Shown: positions 17,441 to 28,614, numbered from the stretch's first letter. The stretch: DNA of 64,000 nt from Pseudodesulfovibrio nedwellii (GCF_027923765.1 NZ_AP026709.1:2351501-2415500); one strand, 5' to 3'. Program-made: numbers and translations. The notes: generated from the letters alone by a model not told the origin.

Positions 17441-17476
17441 AAAAGGCCCTGATACAGAACTATATCAAGGCCTTTT
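17441..17476. terminator. Bidirectional terminator
   Basis: AAAAGGCC-C-TGATA paired with TATCA-A-GGCCTTTT, between convergent genes (the small ORF ending 17417 and ADH synthase ending 17500). Confidence 0.8.
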
Positions 17477-17499
17477 ATTCTATCAGACAAAGACAGATT

Positions 17500-18303
17500 T
17501 TATAAAATATCCTCGTACCCTTCCACGGCTTCATCCACAGGAGCGCCTTCATGGACAATACGATTGAGGACTTCCACCAACCGTGTGGGGTTTGAATGCT
17601 GAAAAACATTCCGGCCAACAGACAATCCGGCACCACCAGCATCAATTGATGTTCTGACGATATCCAGAAAATCACGGGTGGACTTCATCTTGGCACCGCC
17701 AGCGATAACCACGGGCACGCAAGCACATTCCACGACACGGGCAAAACTCTCGGCATCTCCAGGGTAATTAACCTTGACCACATCCGCGCCCAATTCCGCG
17801 CCCACACGAGCACAATGAGCTACAGCCTGCGGATCATATTCGTCAGCCACCTTCGGACCACGGGCATAGACCATCGCAAGAAGAGGCATACCCCATTCGG
17901 AAGCCGAGGCCGCGACCCTTCCAAGATCGGTCAACATTTGTCCTTCAGTTTCGTCGCCCAAATTAACATGGACACTGACTCCGTCCGCACCGAGGCGAAT
18001 TGCTTCTTCCACGGTCGTCACCAACCGCTTCATATTGGGAAACGGCGACAAACAAGTTCCGGCAGACAAATGAACAATACATCCGAAATCGCGGCCTTGC
18101 ATCCGATGCCCAAGCTTGACCTGTCCTTTGTGCACAAGGCCTGCATTGGCTCCGCCTGCCACCAAATTTGTCACGGCATCCCGCATTTTCTCAAGTCCGG
18201 CAATGGGTCCAACTGTGACCCCATGATCCATGGGGACAATGATGGTCCGTTTGGTGTCCCGATTGAATATACGCTCCAAACGGATGGCTTTTCCGATATG
18301 CAT
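17500..18303 (-). CDS. 2-amino-3,7-dideoxy-D-threo-hept-6-ulosonate (ADH) synthase, class I aldolase family
   Basis: A 267-residue TIM-barrel aldolase of the DhnA/FbaB class I family. Motifs: [16 protein letters not shown] near the N-terminus, [28 protein letters not shown] with the Schiff-base-type Lys, and PVVIAGGAK. Desulfovibrio species use this archaeal-type route (aspartate semialdehyde plus a sugar-derived donor) to reach 3-dehydroquinate, so ADH synthase is the best call; a plain fructose-bisphosphate aldolase is the alternative. The partner dehydroquinate synthase II is not adjacent. The start is preceded by GAGGTG. Confidence 0.75.
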   Translation of the reverse strand: MHIGKAIRLERIFNRDTKRTIIVPMDHGVTVGPIAGLEKMRDAVTNLVAGGANAGLVHKGQVKLGHRMQGRDFGCIVHLSAGTCLSPFPNMKRLVTTVEEAIRLGADGVSVHVNLGDETEGQMLTDLGRVAASASEWGMPLLAMVYARGPKVADEYDPQAVAHCARVGAELGADVVKVNYPGDAESFARVVECACVPVVIAGGAKMKSTRDFLDIVRTSIDAGGAGLSVGRNVFQHSNPTRLVEVLNRIVHEGAPVDEAVEGYEDIL

Positions 18304-18525
18304 CCTGCACCTCGCTCATGGCTGTTTCTGTCATGTTAAAGAATCCACGTTCACATAATACACTCGGTCCAAAGATGGAAGGACAAACCCACCGCCATGA
18401 ACAGCATCACATTTCTTTACAACCGGAGTTGTTGACGAAACATACAAGACACGACTATTCTTTCATAGAGCGGCGGTATGTACAGGATCAATTGATGAAG
18501 AAGCGACAGCCCAAAGGGGATGACA

Positions 18526-19776
18526 ATGAGTGACGAAAGGACCTACGAATCCGTCTTTGTAGCCCGCCAGCCCGTCTTCGACGCCAATAATGAAACCTGG
18601 GGCTACATGATGCTCTTCAGGGACAGCAAAGACGCTGATCGGGCCATTTTTGCCGACAATTCAGAAGCCACCATGAACCTTGTGGCCAATCTCCCCCTGT
18701 GCGGCGGTGCCTGCGGCAATCAGGCCAGACTCTTGATTCATTTCACCCCTGAGGCCATAATCCGTGGCGTCCCCTATGCTGTCCCTTGGGACAACACCGT
18801 TATCATCCTTGAAGAAATGGCCGACCCGGACGATACGCTTATTGTGGCTCTCGGCGATCTACTTATCGACGGCTACGAGTTCGCCATCAACAATTTTGAA
18901 GGCAAACCCGGTTGCGAACGACTGGCAGAATTGGCTGACACACTGATTATTGATCTTGAAGGTAAAGATGAAGCCGACCTGAAAGCCATTATCTCGCAAG
19001 GAAAGAAATTTGGCCCGGCTAGAATGATAGCCAAACGGGTAGAAACAAACGACGACCTGACAATAGCGAAAGATGCCGGCTTTCCCTTATTCCACGGTTT
19101 CTATTTCAAGAAACCGTTAATCAAAACAGGCAGAAAAATTAATTCATCCGAAACGACCCGTCTCAAACTTTTCGAAATCATCGAAAAAGACGAACCGGAT
19201 TTTGACACACTGGCGCTCGCCATCGAAGCAGATGTGGCGATCAGTTACCGGTTGCTCAACTTTCTCAACTCTGCAAATTTCAGTTTTGCCACCACGGTCA
19301 CATCCATTAAGCAAGCCGTTGTCCTGACAGGATGGAAACCTATCCGCAATTGGCTCAGACTTATCATTCTCACTGACCTGGCCCCGTCTGAAAAAACACA
19401 GGAACTCGCCTACTTGTCCGCACATCGAGCCAAACTCTTTGAAACGGCAGCCCTAGGAAGCGGTTATGAAAATGATTCGGATAAACTCTTCATGGTCGGA
19501 CTTTTTTCCCTGCTTGATGCCATGCTCAACACGCCCATGAAAGAGATCACCACCCATTTACCGGTGGATAAAGAAATCAAAGCGACCCTGTGTAACAAAA
19601 AAACCAAATATTCCCCATGGCTCGACTTGGCCAAAGCTATCGAAGCATCGGACTGGGAAGCGGTCGGAGATCGTGCCAAGGCATTAAACCTGCTCCCCGG
19701 TACAGTAGCCGTCAGTTATCAGCACGCCTTTACTTGGGCCGACGCTTTTTTTGCATCCTCAACCAGCGGGAAATAA
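18526..19776 (+). CDS. Degenerate EAL-HDOD signalling protein (YuxH-like)
   Basis: A 416-residue protein with an N-terminal EAL-like domain (residues about 8-200, starting VFVARQPVFDANNETWGY) and a C-terminal HDOD domain (about 205-395, including ISYRLLNFLNSANF and IKQAVVLTGWKPIRNWL). The EAL signature is replaced (MLFRDS in its place) and the metal-binding residues are missing, so it should not hydrolyse c-di-GMP. This architecture is typically regulatory. ATG 18526 is preferred to ATG 18520 because AAGGGG abuts the latter. Confidence 0.85.
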   Translation: MSDERTYESVFVARQPVFDANNETWGYMMLFRDSKDADRAIFADNSEATMNLVANLPLCGGACGNQARLLIHFTPEAIIRGVPYAVPWDNTVIILEEMADPDDTLIVALGDLLIDGYEFAINNFEGKPGCERLAELADTLIIDLEGKDEADLKAIISQGKKFGPARMIAKRVETNDDLTIAKDAGFPLFHGFYFKKPLIKTGRKINSSETTRLKLFEIIEKDEPDFDTLALAIEADVAISYRLLNFLNSANFSFATTVTSIKQAVVLTGWKPIRNWLRLIILTDLAPSEKTQELAYLSAHRAKLFETAALGSGYENDSDKLFMVGLFSLLDAMLNTPMKEITTHLPVDKEIKATLCNKKTKYSPWLDLAKAIEASDWEAVGDRAKALNLLPGTVAVSYQHAFTWADAFFASSTSGK

Positions 19777-19798
19777 AGACAGGAACGCCCGCAACACC

Positions 19799-21001
19799 AT
19801 GCTCCTCACCAGACGCGATTTCCTCACTTCGCTGATTGGCCTCGGCGCACTGCCTGCCCCCCTTAGCTTCGCAAAAAACCTGCCGACAAAGACTTTTGCC
19901 CTTGTCGGACGAATTGTCATCGGGGATGGCTCTCTCCCACTCGACGACCATGCCATCCTCATACACAACGGTTTTATTGAAGCCATCGTACCTGCCAAAA
20001 AAGTCACTGACCGTCCCGTGCTGCCCTTGCCGTATGCGACCATACTTCCTGGTGTGATCAATGCCCACTGTCATCGAATTCACACTTCAACAGGCCGCCG
20101 AAAACGGTGGTTGGTGCAGGGCGTCACGTCTATCGGAGATGTCGGCTCGCCGCTGGATGCCATGCCCCTGTTGGCCAATTCACCTCCGAACGTCACTGCC
20201 ACGGCCAGTTTTTCCGGCCCCATGCTCACCCCTCCCGGGGGGTACCCGCTCCCTGTTCACGACTCAAAATACGCCTTGGTCGTAAAGTCCCCCGACGATG
20301 CACGCACAGCCGTTTCCATGTTGGCCGATCAGGGCGCGACCATGATCAAATTAGCCTTTGAACCAGGTGTACTCCCTAAGACATGGCCTCAGTTCGACGC
20401 CACGACAGCCGGGACCCTCTGCAACACAGCCCGAAGACTTGGGCTGACAATTCGTTGTCATGTAGAAGATTTCTCTGGCCTGGAAAAGGCCTTGAATGCC
20501 GGTGTACACACTGTGGAACACGTCCCGCATCGTTGGCGAAAAAATGGCCATATCCGTCCGATTCTGACTTCGGACAACAAACTGATAGATCAATATACGG
20601 ATTTGCTGGAGCGCATGAAACGGGAAGACATCATTCTTACGCCCACACTAGATGTATTGTGCCGTTCACCATGGCAGGGGGCTTCACTTTTCGAACCAGT
20701 CCGGGTCTTCCATACTATGGGTGGACGTATTGCCGTCGGCAATGACTATCCCTATAAACGGACAGACGCGGGCATGCCTTCACGCGAAATGAACCTGCTT
20801 GCCAAAACAGGCATGTCACCTCTTGCTATCATTCAGGCGGCGACCCAAGTCTCTGCCGCAGCGTGTGGGTTTACAAATCGTGGAATATTATTTTCGGGTA
20901 TGGTCGCAGACATGATTGTAGTGCGGGGCAATCCCGCCCTCGGGCTGGAGAAGATGGACACTCCCTTGCATGTCATCAAAGATGGTGAATTCATTCGCTG
21001 A
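19799..21001 (+). CDS. Tat-exported amidohydrolase
   Basis: A 400-residue metal-dependent hydrolase. The N-terminus is a Tat signal (TRRDFLTSLIGLG), so it is exported folded. The amidohydrolase core shows the metal HxH motif in GVINAHCHRIHTS, the later metal His in TIRCHVEDFSG and TVEHVPHRW, and an Asp in AVGNDYPYKRTDAG. Likely substrates are cyclic amides, imides or dipeptides, but none can be assigned. It begins 22 nt after the HDOD gene, so they may be co-transcribed. Confidence 0.8.
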   Translation: MLLTRRDFLTSLIGLGALPAPLSFAKNLPTKTFALVGRIVIGDGSLPLDDHAILIHNGFIEAIVPAKKVTDRPVLPLPYATILPGVINAHCHRIHTSTGRRKRWLVQGVTSIGDVGSPLDAMPLLANSPPNVTATASFSGPMLTPPGGYPLPVHDSKYALVVKSPDDARTAVSMLADQGATMIKLAFEPGVLPKTWPQFDATTAGTLCNTARRLGLTIRCHVEDFSGLEKALNAGVHTVEHVPHRWRKNGHIRPILTSDNKLIDQYTDLLERMKREDIILTPTLDVLCRSPWQGASLFEPVRVFHTMGGRIAVGNDYPYKRTDAGMPSREMNLLAKTGMSPLAIIQAATQVSAAACGFTNRGILFSGMVADMIVVRGNPALGLEKMDTPLHVIKDGEFIR

Positions 21002-21006
21002 AAAAA

Positions 21007-21876
21007 TCAAAGTCGACGAGCGGATTCAGGCGTCAAAACGGCCTTACCGGACAGAGCTTGGTCTATACGATCCAAAGCCGCCTGTTTGCCTGAGGGCAAT
21101 CGCACCTTGAGCGGAAGATAATTGGAGGCGTGGTTGGCAAGAAACAACCCACGACTCAATGTCAAACCAAACAATATTTCCCGTATCTCGGTCAACATGC
21201 CAACGCCGTCCGGCACCTCAAATTCACCACGCTCCCACTGATCGTGCAAAGGAGTGCCCGGCACAAGCATCAAGCTGAGCGCACCCACTTGGTCCGGGTC
21301 CATCTCACTCAAGGCACGGGCTGTTTCACGGGCATGCGCGGCAGACCTTTCCACTCCTCCCAAACCATTGATAATTGTCACATTAAGTTTAAGCCCAGCC
21401 TCTCGCACGCGCCGCCCCTGAGCCACGATAAAAGCGGAGTCTCCGTTTTTGTTCATGGCCTTGAGTATCTGATCGTCACCGGATTCCAACCCCATATAAA
21501 CGATGCCTAATCCCAGATCCCGAAGTTCCTGTAGTTCGGCATCAGACTTGCGTTTAAGACTCTTTGCATTAGCATACACCCCAACCCGGGTAACCCACGG
21601 AAGGTGCATACGAATAAGCGATAGAATTTCTGTCAGTCGTTCGTGCGGGAGAATCATGGCATCCCCGTCACAGAGAAAGACCCGCCGCTGTCGTTGGCAT
21701 TCACGAGCGGCGAATTCGATATCACGGAGAACTATCTCCCGATCCTTGATACCGAACCGTTTATTCAAATAAGCACCACAAAATGCACATTTCCCATGCG
21801 AACAGCCAAGGGTAACTTGCAACAAGATACTCCCGGCTTCGCTGGGAGGGCGTATAATCATTCCCTGATAGTCCAT
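21007..21876 (-). CDS. Radical SAM protein
   Basis: A 289-residue radical SAM enzyme with cluster motif CSHGKCAFC near residue 25, then a SAM-binding barrel (FLCDGDAMILP, VYANAKSLKRKS, GLGIVYMGLESGDD). The C-terminal region is short and lacks a second Fe-S motif, so the chemistry cannot be assigned. AGGAGG precedes ATG 21876; the in-frame upstream extension to 21939 lacks a ribosome-binding site. It converges with the amidohydrolase with only 5 nt between stop codons. Confidence 0.85.
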   Translation of the reverse strand: MDYQGMIIRPPSEAGSILLQVTLGCSHGKCAFCGAYLNKRFGIKDREIVLRDIEFAARECQRQRRVFLCDGDAMILPHERLTEILSLIRMHLPWVTRVGVYANAKSLKRKSDAELQELRDLGLGIVYMGLESGDDQILKAMNKNGDSAFIVAQGRRVREAGLKLNVTIINGLGGVERSAAHARETARALSEMDPDQVGALSLMLVPGTPLHDQWERGEFEVPDGVGMLTEIREILFGLTLSRGLFLANHASNYLPLKVRLPSGKQAALDRIDQALSGKAVLTPESARRL

Positions 21877-22091
21877 AAAATCCTCCTGATCGAAGTCACG
21901 ATACGGAAACGCCAAAAAATGGCAATAGTGTCTAAACAAAATGGTGCAAAACCACGAGGCAAGGTTTTATCATTGACCAATATACGATGTTTTTTTATGA
22001 TTTTTAGGATTGGAAATCTTTCACACACCGACAGGCATAGGCGCGGACAAATGACCCCACCGCCACACTCAGAAAAGACTTCAGGCACACC

Positions 22092-24512
22092 ATGACGATC
22101 AAAAAAAAACCGGCGAGACCAACGTCCTACGTCGCTTTAGACGAGACATCGCGAGCCTTGATGGATTCCTCCGTGGAATCCGCATTCGTCATGGATGTGA
22201 GCGGCTATGTGCTGGCGGCCAACGGAGCAGCGGAAAAACTCTTTGACCTAAAACCGGGGCAGACGCTCCAACAATCCAATATTTACGATCTCCTGCCCAA
22301 AGGAGCCGCCGATTCACGCAAAACCAAAATCGAAGAAGCTATTCGTGAAGTCCGTTCTGTTCGTTTTGAAGAAGAAATCGATGGTCGATCTCTGGTCCAT
22401 TCCATTGTCCCGGTAGCTAATCCCTGGGGCGAAGTGGCCCGACTGGCGGTTCACACTCTTGATCTGACCAAACTAAGGCGAACCGATGAAGACCTACGAC
22501 GCGAACAACAGAGACAAATTTTCTTCATGGAATCCCTTCCGGGCATTGTTTATCACCTCTACCCGGACCAGACCATTCGGTACGCAAACCGCTATTTCAG
22601 ACGATATTTCGGCAGCCCTAAGGACAAAACATGCAGAGAGGCTCTAAACTGTTCTTCCGACTCCTGTGCATCTTGCCCCCCTATGGAAGCGATGAACACT
22701 GACCGAGCCGAGGAATGGGACTGGACCGATTCCCAGGGCCGGACGTTCCACCTCCAATGCAGTCCCATGACTGACTCCGCCGGAGAACGGATGATCATGG
22801 TCCTCGGCATTGACATCACGGCCAGACAACAAGCCGAAGATGCCTTAAAACGAGCACACGCTAAACTGGAAGACCGGGTTAAAAAACGTACGGAAGAATT
22901 GGAAGAAGCCAATATCAAATTGACCAACAAGTCGACAAGGCTGATCTCCGCCATGAAAAAGGCAGATGCCGCAACACGGGCAAAATCATCCTTTCTGGCA
23001 AACATGAGTCACGAGATACGCACTCCTCTCAATGCAGTGCTCGGCATGTCTGAACTGGCCCTGACAATGAGTGACCCGGAACGGAAAGACTCATACCTCA
23101 AACGAGTCATGGAAGCAGGTAATTCCCTGCTCTCCATCATCAACGACATACTCGATTTTTCCAAGATCGAAGCCCGCAAACTGGCCCTTGAAGCCATTGA
23201 TTTCGATATAAACAGGACCGTGGACGCCACCGTTGACCTCCATATGCTTCTGGCGACAGACAAAGGGCTTAACTTAACGTCCACTGTGGACACCTCAGTT
23301 CCTTCTGTACTGGAAGGCGACTCGTCACGGCTACGCCAGATTCTTATCAACCTCGTTTCCAACGCCATCAAATTCACAGAATCCGGTGATGTACATATAG
23401 CCGTAACAGTTGACACCCCGCCTACAGACATAAAGCCGGGGACCCCGGTTACCGTGACATTTAAGGTACGAGACACGGGCATAGGTATCCACAAAGACAA
23501 ACAAAAAACCATTTTCGGTTCATTTCTTCAAGCTGACGATTCCATCACCCGCAAGCACGGAGGCACAGGCCTTGGCCTCGCCATTTGCACATTACTGGTG
23601 AAACTCATGGGGGGAAAACTCACACTCGAAAGTGAGGAGGGTAAAGGAAGCGCATTTTCCTTCACCGCCAACCTCCGCGTCGGTAACCCCGAAACCCTGC
23701 ATGCACAGGAACAAGACTTGATCAGTACTTCCATCCCGGAACTTCCCGAAATCAAAGTCCTGCTGGCCGATGACAACCCACTCAACCGAGAATTGGCGAC
23801 AACACTGCTGACAGAACAGGGCCACACCGTCATAGCCGTAGAAAACGGAATTCAGGCTCTAGAAGCACTCAAAGAAGAACGTTTCGATCTCGTCCTCATG
23901 GATGTCCAAATGCCCATCATGGACGGCGTTTCGGCCACACGGGCCATCCGCGCTCCGCAATCCGGTGTCATAGATCCTTCCGTCCCCATCCTGGCTCTGA
24001 CCGCCCACGCCCTCAAAGGGGATCGCGAACGTTTTCTGGAAGCAGGAATGGATGACTACATTGCAAAACCCATTACCATGAACAATTTTTACAATGCCAT
24101 TGCCCGAAACGTGGGCAAGGGGCAAAAAAGACACCAACCGATACAAACGCCTCAGCCAAGACCGGACAACGGCCAGCCCTACGACCGGATAACGGCTTTG
24201 GACATGCTCGGAGGCAAAAAAGGATTGCTGGCTCGTATGGATGCAATTTTCCTTCGAGATGTTCCCGGAGAAATGACGGAGCTGACAGCGGCCTTTGACG
24301 GCCAAAACTGGGACACAGCCATGAGATTAGCCCACTCCATCAAGGGGTCGTCAAGAACCGTTGGGGCACTCAAAGCCGGTGCGGTCGCCGAGCAAGTCGA
24401 ATACTTGTGCAGACACCAAGACGCCTCTTCTGCCAAGAAAGAACTTAAAAGCCTTGAATCCGAAGTGAAATCTGCGTTACAGTATATCAATCTGACGCAA
24501 GGCTCGCCGTAG
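22092..24512 (+). CDS. Hybrid sensor histidine kinase (PAS-PAS-HK-REC-Hpt)
   Basis: An 806-residue cytoplasmic hybrid kinase. PAS domains lie at about 20-130 and 140-255; the second carries a Cys-rich insert (CREALNCSSDSCASC) that might sense redox or metal. A coiled coil leads to HisKA with phospho-His in [15 protein letters not shown] (about 307), then a HATPase domain with DTGIGI and GTGLGL boxes. The receiver (about 553-675) has Asp in [13 protein letters not shown], and the C-terminal Hpt has His in LAHSIKGSS (about 747). No membrane segment is seen. The stand-alone receiver 28 nt downstream is its likely partner. Confidence 0.9.
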   Translation: MTIKKKPARPTSYVALDETSRALMDSSVESAFVMDVSGYVLAANGAAEKLFDLKPGQTLQQSNIYDLLPKGAADSRKTKIEEAIREVRSVRFEEEIDGRSLVHSIVPVANPWGEVARLAVHTLDLTKLRRTDEDLRREQQRQIFFMESLPGIVYHLYPDQTIRYANRYFRRYFGSPKDKTCREALNCSSDSCASCPPMEAMNTDRAEEWDWTDSQGRTFHLQCSPMTDSAGERMIMVLGIDITARQQAEDALKRAHAKLEDRVKKRTEELEEANIKLTNKSTRLISAMKKADAATRAKSSFLANMSHEIRTPLNAVLGMSELALTMSDPERKDSYLKRVMEAGNSLLSIINDILDFSKIEARKLALEAIDFDINRTVDATVDLHMLLATDKGLNLTSTVDTSVPSVLEGDSSRLRQILINLVSNAIKFTESGDVHIAVTVDTPPTDIKPGTPVTVTFKVRDTGIGIHKDKQKTIFGSFLQADDSITRKHGGTGLGLAICTLLVKLMGGKLTLESEEGKGSAFSFTANLRVGNPETLHAQEQDLISTSIPELPEIKVLLADDNPLNRELATTLLTEQGHTVIAVENGIQALEALKEERFDLVLMDVQMPIMDGVSATRAIRAPQSGVIDPSVPILALTAHALKGDRERFLEAGMDDYIAKPITMNNFYNAIARNVGKGQKRHQPIQTPQPRPDNGQPYDRITALDMLGGKKGLLARMDAIFLRDVPGEMTELTAAFDGQNWDTAMRLAHSIKGSSRTVGALKAGAVAEQVEYLCRHQDASSAKKELKSLESEVKSALQYINLTQGSP

Positions 24513-24540
24513 AAGAGCCACTCAGCCCAAGGAGCATAAG

Positions 24541-24909
24541 ATGAAAACCATACTTGTTGTAGACGACGCACCCATGATTCGCGAATTACTCAAATCTGTA
24601 CTCGAAGCGGAAGGATATGAAGTAGTTGAAGCCGCTGATGGCGAAGAGGCCATTCATATATGCCAGGAAACCAAGATAGACCTCTCCATCATTGATATTT
24701 TCTTGCCCAAAAAGGGCGGCCTTCAAGTCATGGGCGAATTGATCAAAGCTGACAGTTCCCACAAGTTCATCGCCATATCCGGCGGGGAAGCCTTCAACCC
24801 GGAAGCCATTGTCGAACTGGCCAAAGTATACGACGTGGTCGACACCTTTACCAAGCCCATTGATACCCGCAAACTGTTGAATGTCGTTAACAAGGCACTG
24901 GCTGACTAA
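24541..24909 (+). CDS. Stand-alone response regulator (CheY-like receiver)
   Basis: A 122-residue receiver domain without output domain. It has the acidic pocket (VVDDAP), phospho-acceptor Asp in LSIIDIFLPKKGG, the Thr/Ser position in FIAISGG and Lys in FTKPID. AAGGAGC precedes the ATG. Directly downstream of the hybrid kinase, it probably receives phosphate from that kinase's Hpt domain. Confidence 0.9.
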   Translation: MKTILVVDDAPMIRELLKSVLEAEGYEVVEAADGEEAIHICQETKIDLSIIDIFLPKKGGLQVMGELIKADSSHKFIAISGGEAFNPEAIVELAKVYDVVDTFTKPIDTRKLLNVVNKALAD

Positions 24910-24914
24910 CAAAG

Positions 24915-24970
24915 TACACGCAACAAAGCCCTGCCCGATTCTTTGATCAGGCAGGGCTTTGTTGCGTGTA
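24915..24970. terminator. Bidirectional terminator: perfect 21-bp hairpin
   Basis: Arms 24915-24935 and 24950-24970 are exact reverse complements with a 14-nt loop. It lies between convergent genes (receiver ending 24909 and CBS-ACT ending 24991). There is no classical T-run; the stem carries AACAAAGCCCT, as does the hairpin at 61383. Confidence 0.8.
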
Positions 24971-24990
24971 TGGTAACGCCGAAAACTAAT

Positions 24991-25668
24991 TTATTCCATA
25001 TCGACGGTCACACCCTCGACCACATAGAAAAGAAGTTCATATTTATCCTGAAGGATACCCACAACCTCTTCTACGGACATGTCACCCATGTCAGCCACGG
25101 TGACATAGGCATTGGTAAACCCGGATTGAACCGGATCATGCGCCGTAAACACGCTTGTAAAAACAATCCCCACTGTCCTGATTTCGCACAGCAATTCTGC
25201 CAAAAGCTCTGGCCGACCATCCATACGGATGGCAAACTGTGCGCCACCCCGCAGGGACCCGGACGCCGTACACAGAAAACGCAGTACGTCAGCCTGGGTA
25301 ATAATACCCTTCAGTTGGCCACCATCCACCACAGGCAAACCACCAACCTTGTTCTTCACCAATATTTCGGCAACTTCGGTCATGGCTGCATCCGAATGAA
25401 CGCTAATGGGGTCCGAAGTCATGATATCACTGGCGGTCAATGTATACAAACCACCACTTTTCCCGCTCGCAAGATCACTGGGAATAAACTTGGAAGGCAT
25501 GGCATCACGGATATCCCGATCAGACACAATGCCGACTAAAGCACCCTGACTGTCGATAACCGGAAATTGTCGGATATTCTTCTCTCGCAAAAACTCAGCA
25601 GCGTCCAGAACGGACGAGTTAACCCCCAAAGAAATGACATTGATCGTCATCCAATCTCTGACCAGCAT
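24991..25668 (-). CDS. CBS-domain pair plus ACT domain protein, second copy
   Basis: A 225-residue paralogue of the protein at 7406-8080. CBS motifs: VRDWMTINV...VGIVSDRDIRD and ASDIMTSDP...LKGIITQADVLRF. The C-terminal ACT-like domain starts GGAQFAIRMDGRPELLAE. AGGAGGTGG precedes ATG 25668. It lies between two hybrid kinase genes, so a nucleotide-sensing role in that circuit is possible but unproven. Confidence 0.85.
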   Translation of the reverse strand: MLVRDWMTINVISLGVNSSVLDAAEFLREKNIRQFPVIDSQGALVGIVSDRDIRDAMPSKFIPSDLASGKSGGLYTLTASDIMTSDPISVHSDAAMTEVAEILVKNKVGGLPVVDGGQLKGIITQADVLRFLCTASGSLRGGAQFAIRMDGRPELLAELLCEIRTVGIVFTSVFTAHDPVQSGFTNAYVTVADMGDMSVEEVVGILQDKYELLFYVVEGVTVDME

Positions 25669-25749
25669 TCTCCACCTCCTGCATGAGCTTTTCCAGAATG
25701 AAAATGATCGGCAGAGCCTACGTGTTCAAGAAACGAATTGCAACGGAAG

Positions 25750-28614
25750 TTACAGTTTCACCGCTTCCGCACTCACAACCTTAACCAACTCCTTAAAACT
25801 AGACTTTAGCGGTCCGAGTTCCTCTATAACCGAATCCAACCGCCCAAGATAGCACCATTTTTCCAACTCCCTTGACTTCTTAACCAACTCCATCGCCAAC
25901 ACATGGCTGGCAATATTGGTAATAGAATGCAAAGAAGCGCCCATCATCTTGGCATCACGAATCTCGGTGGCTTTATCGAGATTGACAATTTTTTCTTCTG
26001 CCTCCACCACAAACAAATCAAGAATATCCTTAAGCAAAGCCATGTTGCCCTCAAACCTGTCAATCAAAGCCTGCATATCGAGTTTGACCGAAATGACTCC
26101 TTCAACATTTTTCCCAGAGGCCTGCACTGAGGACGCCCCCGCTCTTCCCTGCGGGCACCGATCCCCCATGCTACGAATGATTGCATCCGAAAGTTCGTGC
26201 ATATCAACAGGCTTGCTGACGTAATCGTTCATGCCGGAATCCAACATCCGTTCCTTGTCACCCTTCATGGCATACGCTGTCAGGGCAATAATCGGGATGG
26301 ATCGATCATACAATTTCCCATCTGATTCCCGTATGGCCTGAGTAGCCTCAATACCACTCATTTCGGGCATCTGAACATCCATAAGAACAAGATCAATGGA
26401 TTTACCTTGTGTCTCAAGAATATTCAGCGCTTCGATACCATTCTCAGCGGTGGTAATAGTATGACCAAACATGGAAAGGAAATGGGTCAAATATTTCCGG
26501 TTCAACGGATTGTCTTCGGCCAACAAAATATTCAAATGCAAAGTCTTGGGTGTCAAAGGAGCCCGTACCTCTTCCACTTCCTGTTCTTTCGCGACACCGA
26601 ACCAGGCTGTAAAATGAAACGTTGAGCCAAAGCCCTGTTCGCTCTCAACACCGATTTCCCCCCCCATCATATTCACCAGCTGTCGGGAAATGGTCAGTCC
26701 CAATCCAGTCCCCTGATGCTTCTTCCGAAGCGAACTGTCCGCTTGGGTAAAACTGTCAAAAATGCTTTCAAGTTTATCTTCCGAAATACCAGTGCCAGTG
26801 TCTCGAACTTTGAACAGCAGACAAATACGGCCCGATTCCTGTCGGGTTACGCTGACCGTCAATTCGACCAACCCTCGTTCAGTAAATTTGAGAGCATTGC
26901 CCAAAAGGTTCCATAATATCTGCCCCAACCGATCAGAATCACCATTGAGCACGGTCGGAACGTCTTTGCTCACTGAATACCGAAAGGCAATATTACTCAC
27001 GTCAGCCTGCGGTCCAAAGGACCGGACGCTTGTCTCAAGTGCAGCCCGGAAATCGAAATCCACAGGCTTGAGTTCCATCTTGCCCGCTTCAATTTTTGAA
27101 ATATCAAGAATATCATTAACAATATGCAACAACGACCCAGCTGCATCACGGATCATATCCATATGTTCCCGCTGTTCATCCGTCAGCCCTGTAGTGACAA
27201 CCATTTCAGCCATGCCAAGAATTCCACTGATAGGAGTCCTGATCTCATGGCTCATGTTGGCCAGAAACATGGACTTGGCCAGATTCGCTTCAAGCGCAAC
27301 CGCGGAAGCTTCCTCTGCAGAGCGGTTCGCGGAGACCAATTTTTCTCCCATACGGCCATAGTGAATGGCTGAGCCGAAAAGATTGGCCGCAAGTGTCAAA
27401 GATTCTATCTCCACAGGTAACCAATCTCGTTCCATGCGGTGTTCGGAAAACCCCAGGAACCCCCACCATGTATTCCCGGCAAATACCGGAACAATCATAA
27501 CGGACTTCACCCCGGTCGCCTCGAAGAAGCCACGCTCCCCTTTGCGGAAATCCTTGACGTGACCACAAATAATCTTGCGCCTGAGCAATGGAATGCGCCA
27601 CGAATCATATTGGGGAGAAAAACTCTGATTGATGAATTCCGGCTTTCCCACAAGACTCGGAAAACCATCAGCCACCCATTCATAATTCAACGACAGGGTT
27701 TCCTCCGAAGAACCTTCTTCACTCTTACTAAAAAGAAAAACTCTCGTAATATCAGCGGCTTTTCCTAATTCATCAAGAGCACTGCCAATACCTTCTTCCC
27801 AATCCGCTTTGCGCAAAAAACGACCGGCAAAAGAGGTCAAAACCTGTAGAATAGCATCCCTGCGAAAAAGCATCTCCTCCAATTCCTTTTGCAAGGAAAC
27901 ATCTCGCACCATACCATACGCCCGACGAAGATTCCCGGCATCATCAAGTTCGACTTCTCGATTAACGTGTAGATAGTTAACCGTGTTGTTCTTGCCCTGA
28001 ATTCTGTATTCAAAATCAAGCGGCCAACCTTGTTCGAAAGTCGCTTCATTGGCGCGATCAAAAACCTCAACGTCTTCGGGGTGGACACAGGCCCGAATCG
28101 AATCAAAATCCTCAGTAAGAGAATGACAACCACGCTCCATAATCCGACGGAACCCTTTTGACCATTTCACCCGACTCTGACTATCCATTTCCCAACGGCC
28201 AAAACGATCAGTCTCTTCCATCCACTCATGCATGAAGCGTTCTTTGTCCAACTGCCTTTCCAGCATCAGACGGCTCTCAAGATGCCGAAGGCTTCGGGTC
28301 ATATTCTCCGGTAATGCTTGCGCTTGAGAAAAGAAATCAAAAAGCCCCAAGGCACGGGCTTTATCCTCATGCCCACCATTCGTCACGACGATGACATGAA
28401 CACCATATTCATTACGAATACGCTGAACAGCCCGTAACCATGTGGTATCACCTTCGTCTGGGACAAGAAGAACGCAATCAGCATCATGTTTGTCCAAACG
28501 ACGCACACCACGAGAGACTGATGCCAGATGAACCAATGAATACTCATATCCTTGCACCATAAGAACAATGGATGCCGATTCCACGTTTTTCCCGGCCAAA
28601 ACCAACAGTTTCAA
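25750..28614 (-). CDS. Hybrid sensor histidine kinase with N-terminal receiver-like domain
   Basis: A 954-residue hybrid kinase. The N-terminus looks like a degenerate receiver fold ([20 protein letters not shown], then [14 protein letters not shown] in place of the phospho-Asp loop). Next come a PAS domain (about 140-260), a GAF-like domain (about 270-430), HisKA with [15 protein letters not shown], HATPase with DTGTGIS and GTGLGL, a receiver with [13 protein letters not shown], and a C-terminal Hpt-like domain whose key His lies in [13 protein letters not shown]. The best start is TTG 28614 with a GCGGAGG site six bases upstream; an upstream in-frame GTG (28641) lacks one. Confidence 0.85.
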   Translation of the reverse strand: MKLLVLAGKNVESASIVLMVQGYEYSLVHLASVSRGVRRLDKHDADCVLLVPDEGDTTWLRAVQRIRNEYGVHVIVVTNGGHEDKARALGLFDFFSQAQALPENMTRSLRHLESRLMLERQLDKERFMHEWMEETDRFGRWEMDSQSRVKWSKGFRRIMERGCHSLTEDFDSIRACVHPEDVEVFDRANEATFEQGWPLDFEYRIQGKNNTVNYLHVNREVELDDAGNLRRAYGMVRDVSLQKELEEMLFRRDAILQVLTSFAGRFLRKADWEEGIGSALDELGKAADITRVFLFSKSEEGSSEETLSLNYEWVADGFPSLVGKPEFINQSFSPQYDSWRIPLLRRKIICGHVKDFRKGERGFFEATGVKSVMIVPVFAGNTWWGFLGFSEHRMERDWLPVEIESLTLAANLFGSAIHYGRMGEKLVSANRSAEEASAVALEANLAKSMFLANMSHEIRTPISGILGMAEMVVTTGLTDEQREHMDMIRDAAGSLLHIVNDILDISKIEAGKMELKPVDFDFRAALETSVRSFGPQADVSNIAFRYSVSKDVPTVLNGDSDRLGQILWNLLGNALKFTERGLVELTVSVTRQESGRICLLFKVRDTGTGISEDKLESIFDSFTQADSSLRKKHQGTGLGLTISRQLVNMMGGEIGVESEQGFGSTFHFTAWFGVAKEQEVEEVRAPLTPKTLHLNILLAEDNPLNRKYLTHFLSMFGHTITTAENGIEALNILETQGKSIDLVLMDVQMPEMSGIEATQAIRESDGKLYDRSIPIIALTAYAMKGDKERMLDSGMNDYVSKPVDMHELSDAIIRSMGDRCPQGRAGASSVQASGKNVEGVISVKLDMQALIDRFEGNMALLKDILDLFVVEAEEKIVNLDKATEIRDAKMMGASLHSITNIASHVLAMELVKKSRELEKWCYLGRLDSVIEELGPLKSSFKELVKVVSAEAVKL

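Noticed and set aside
24943..25539. Plus-strand open frame of 198 codons
   Set aside because: Antisense to the second CBS-ACT gene.
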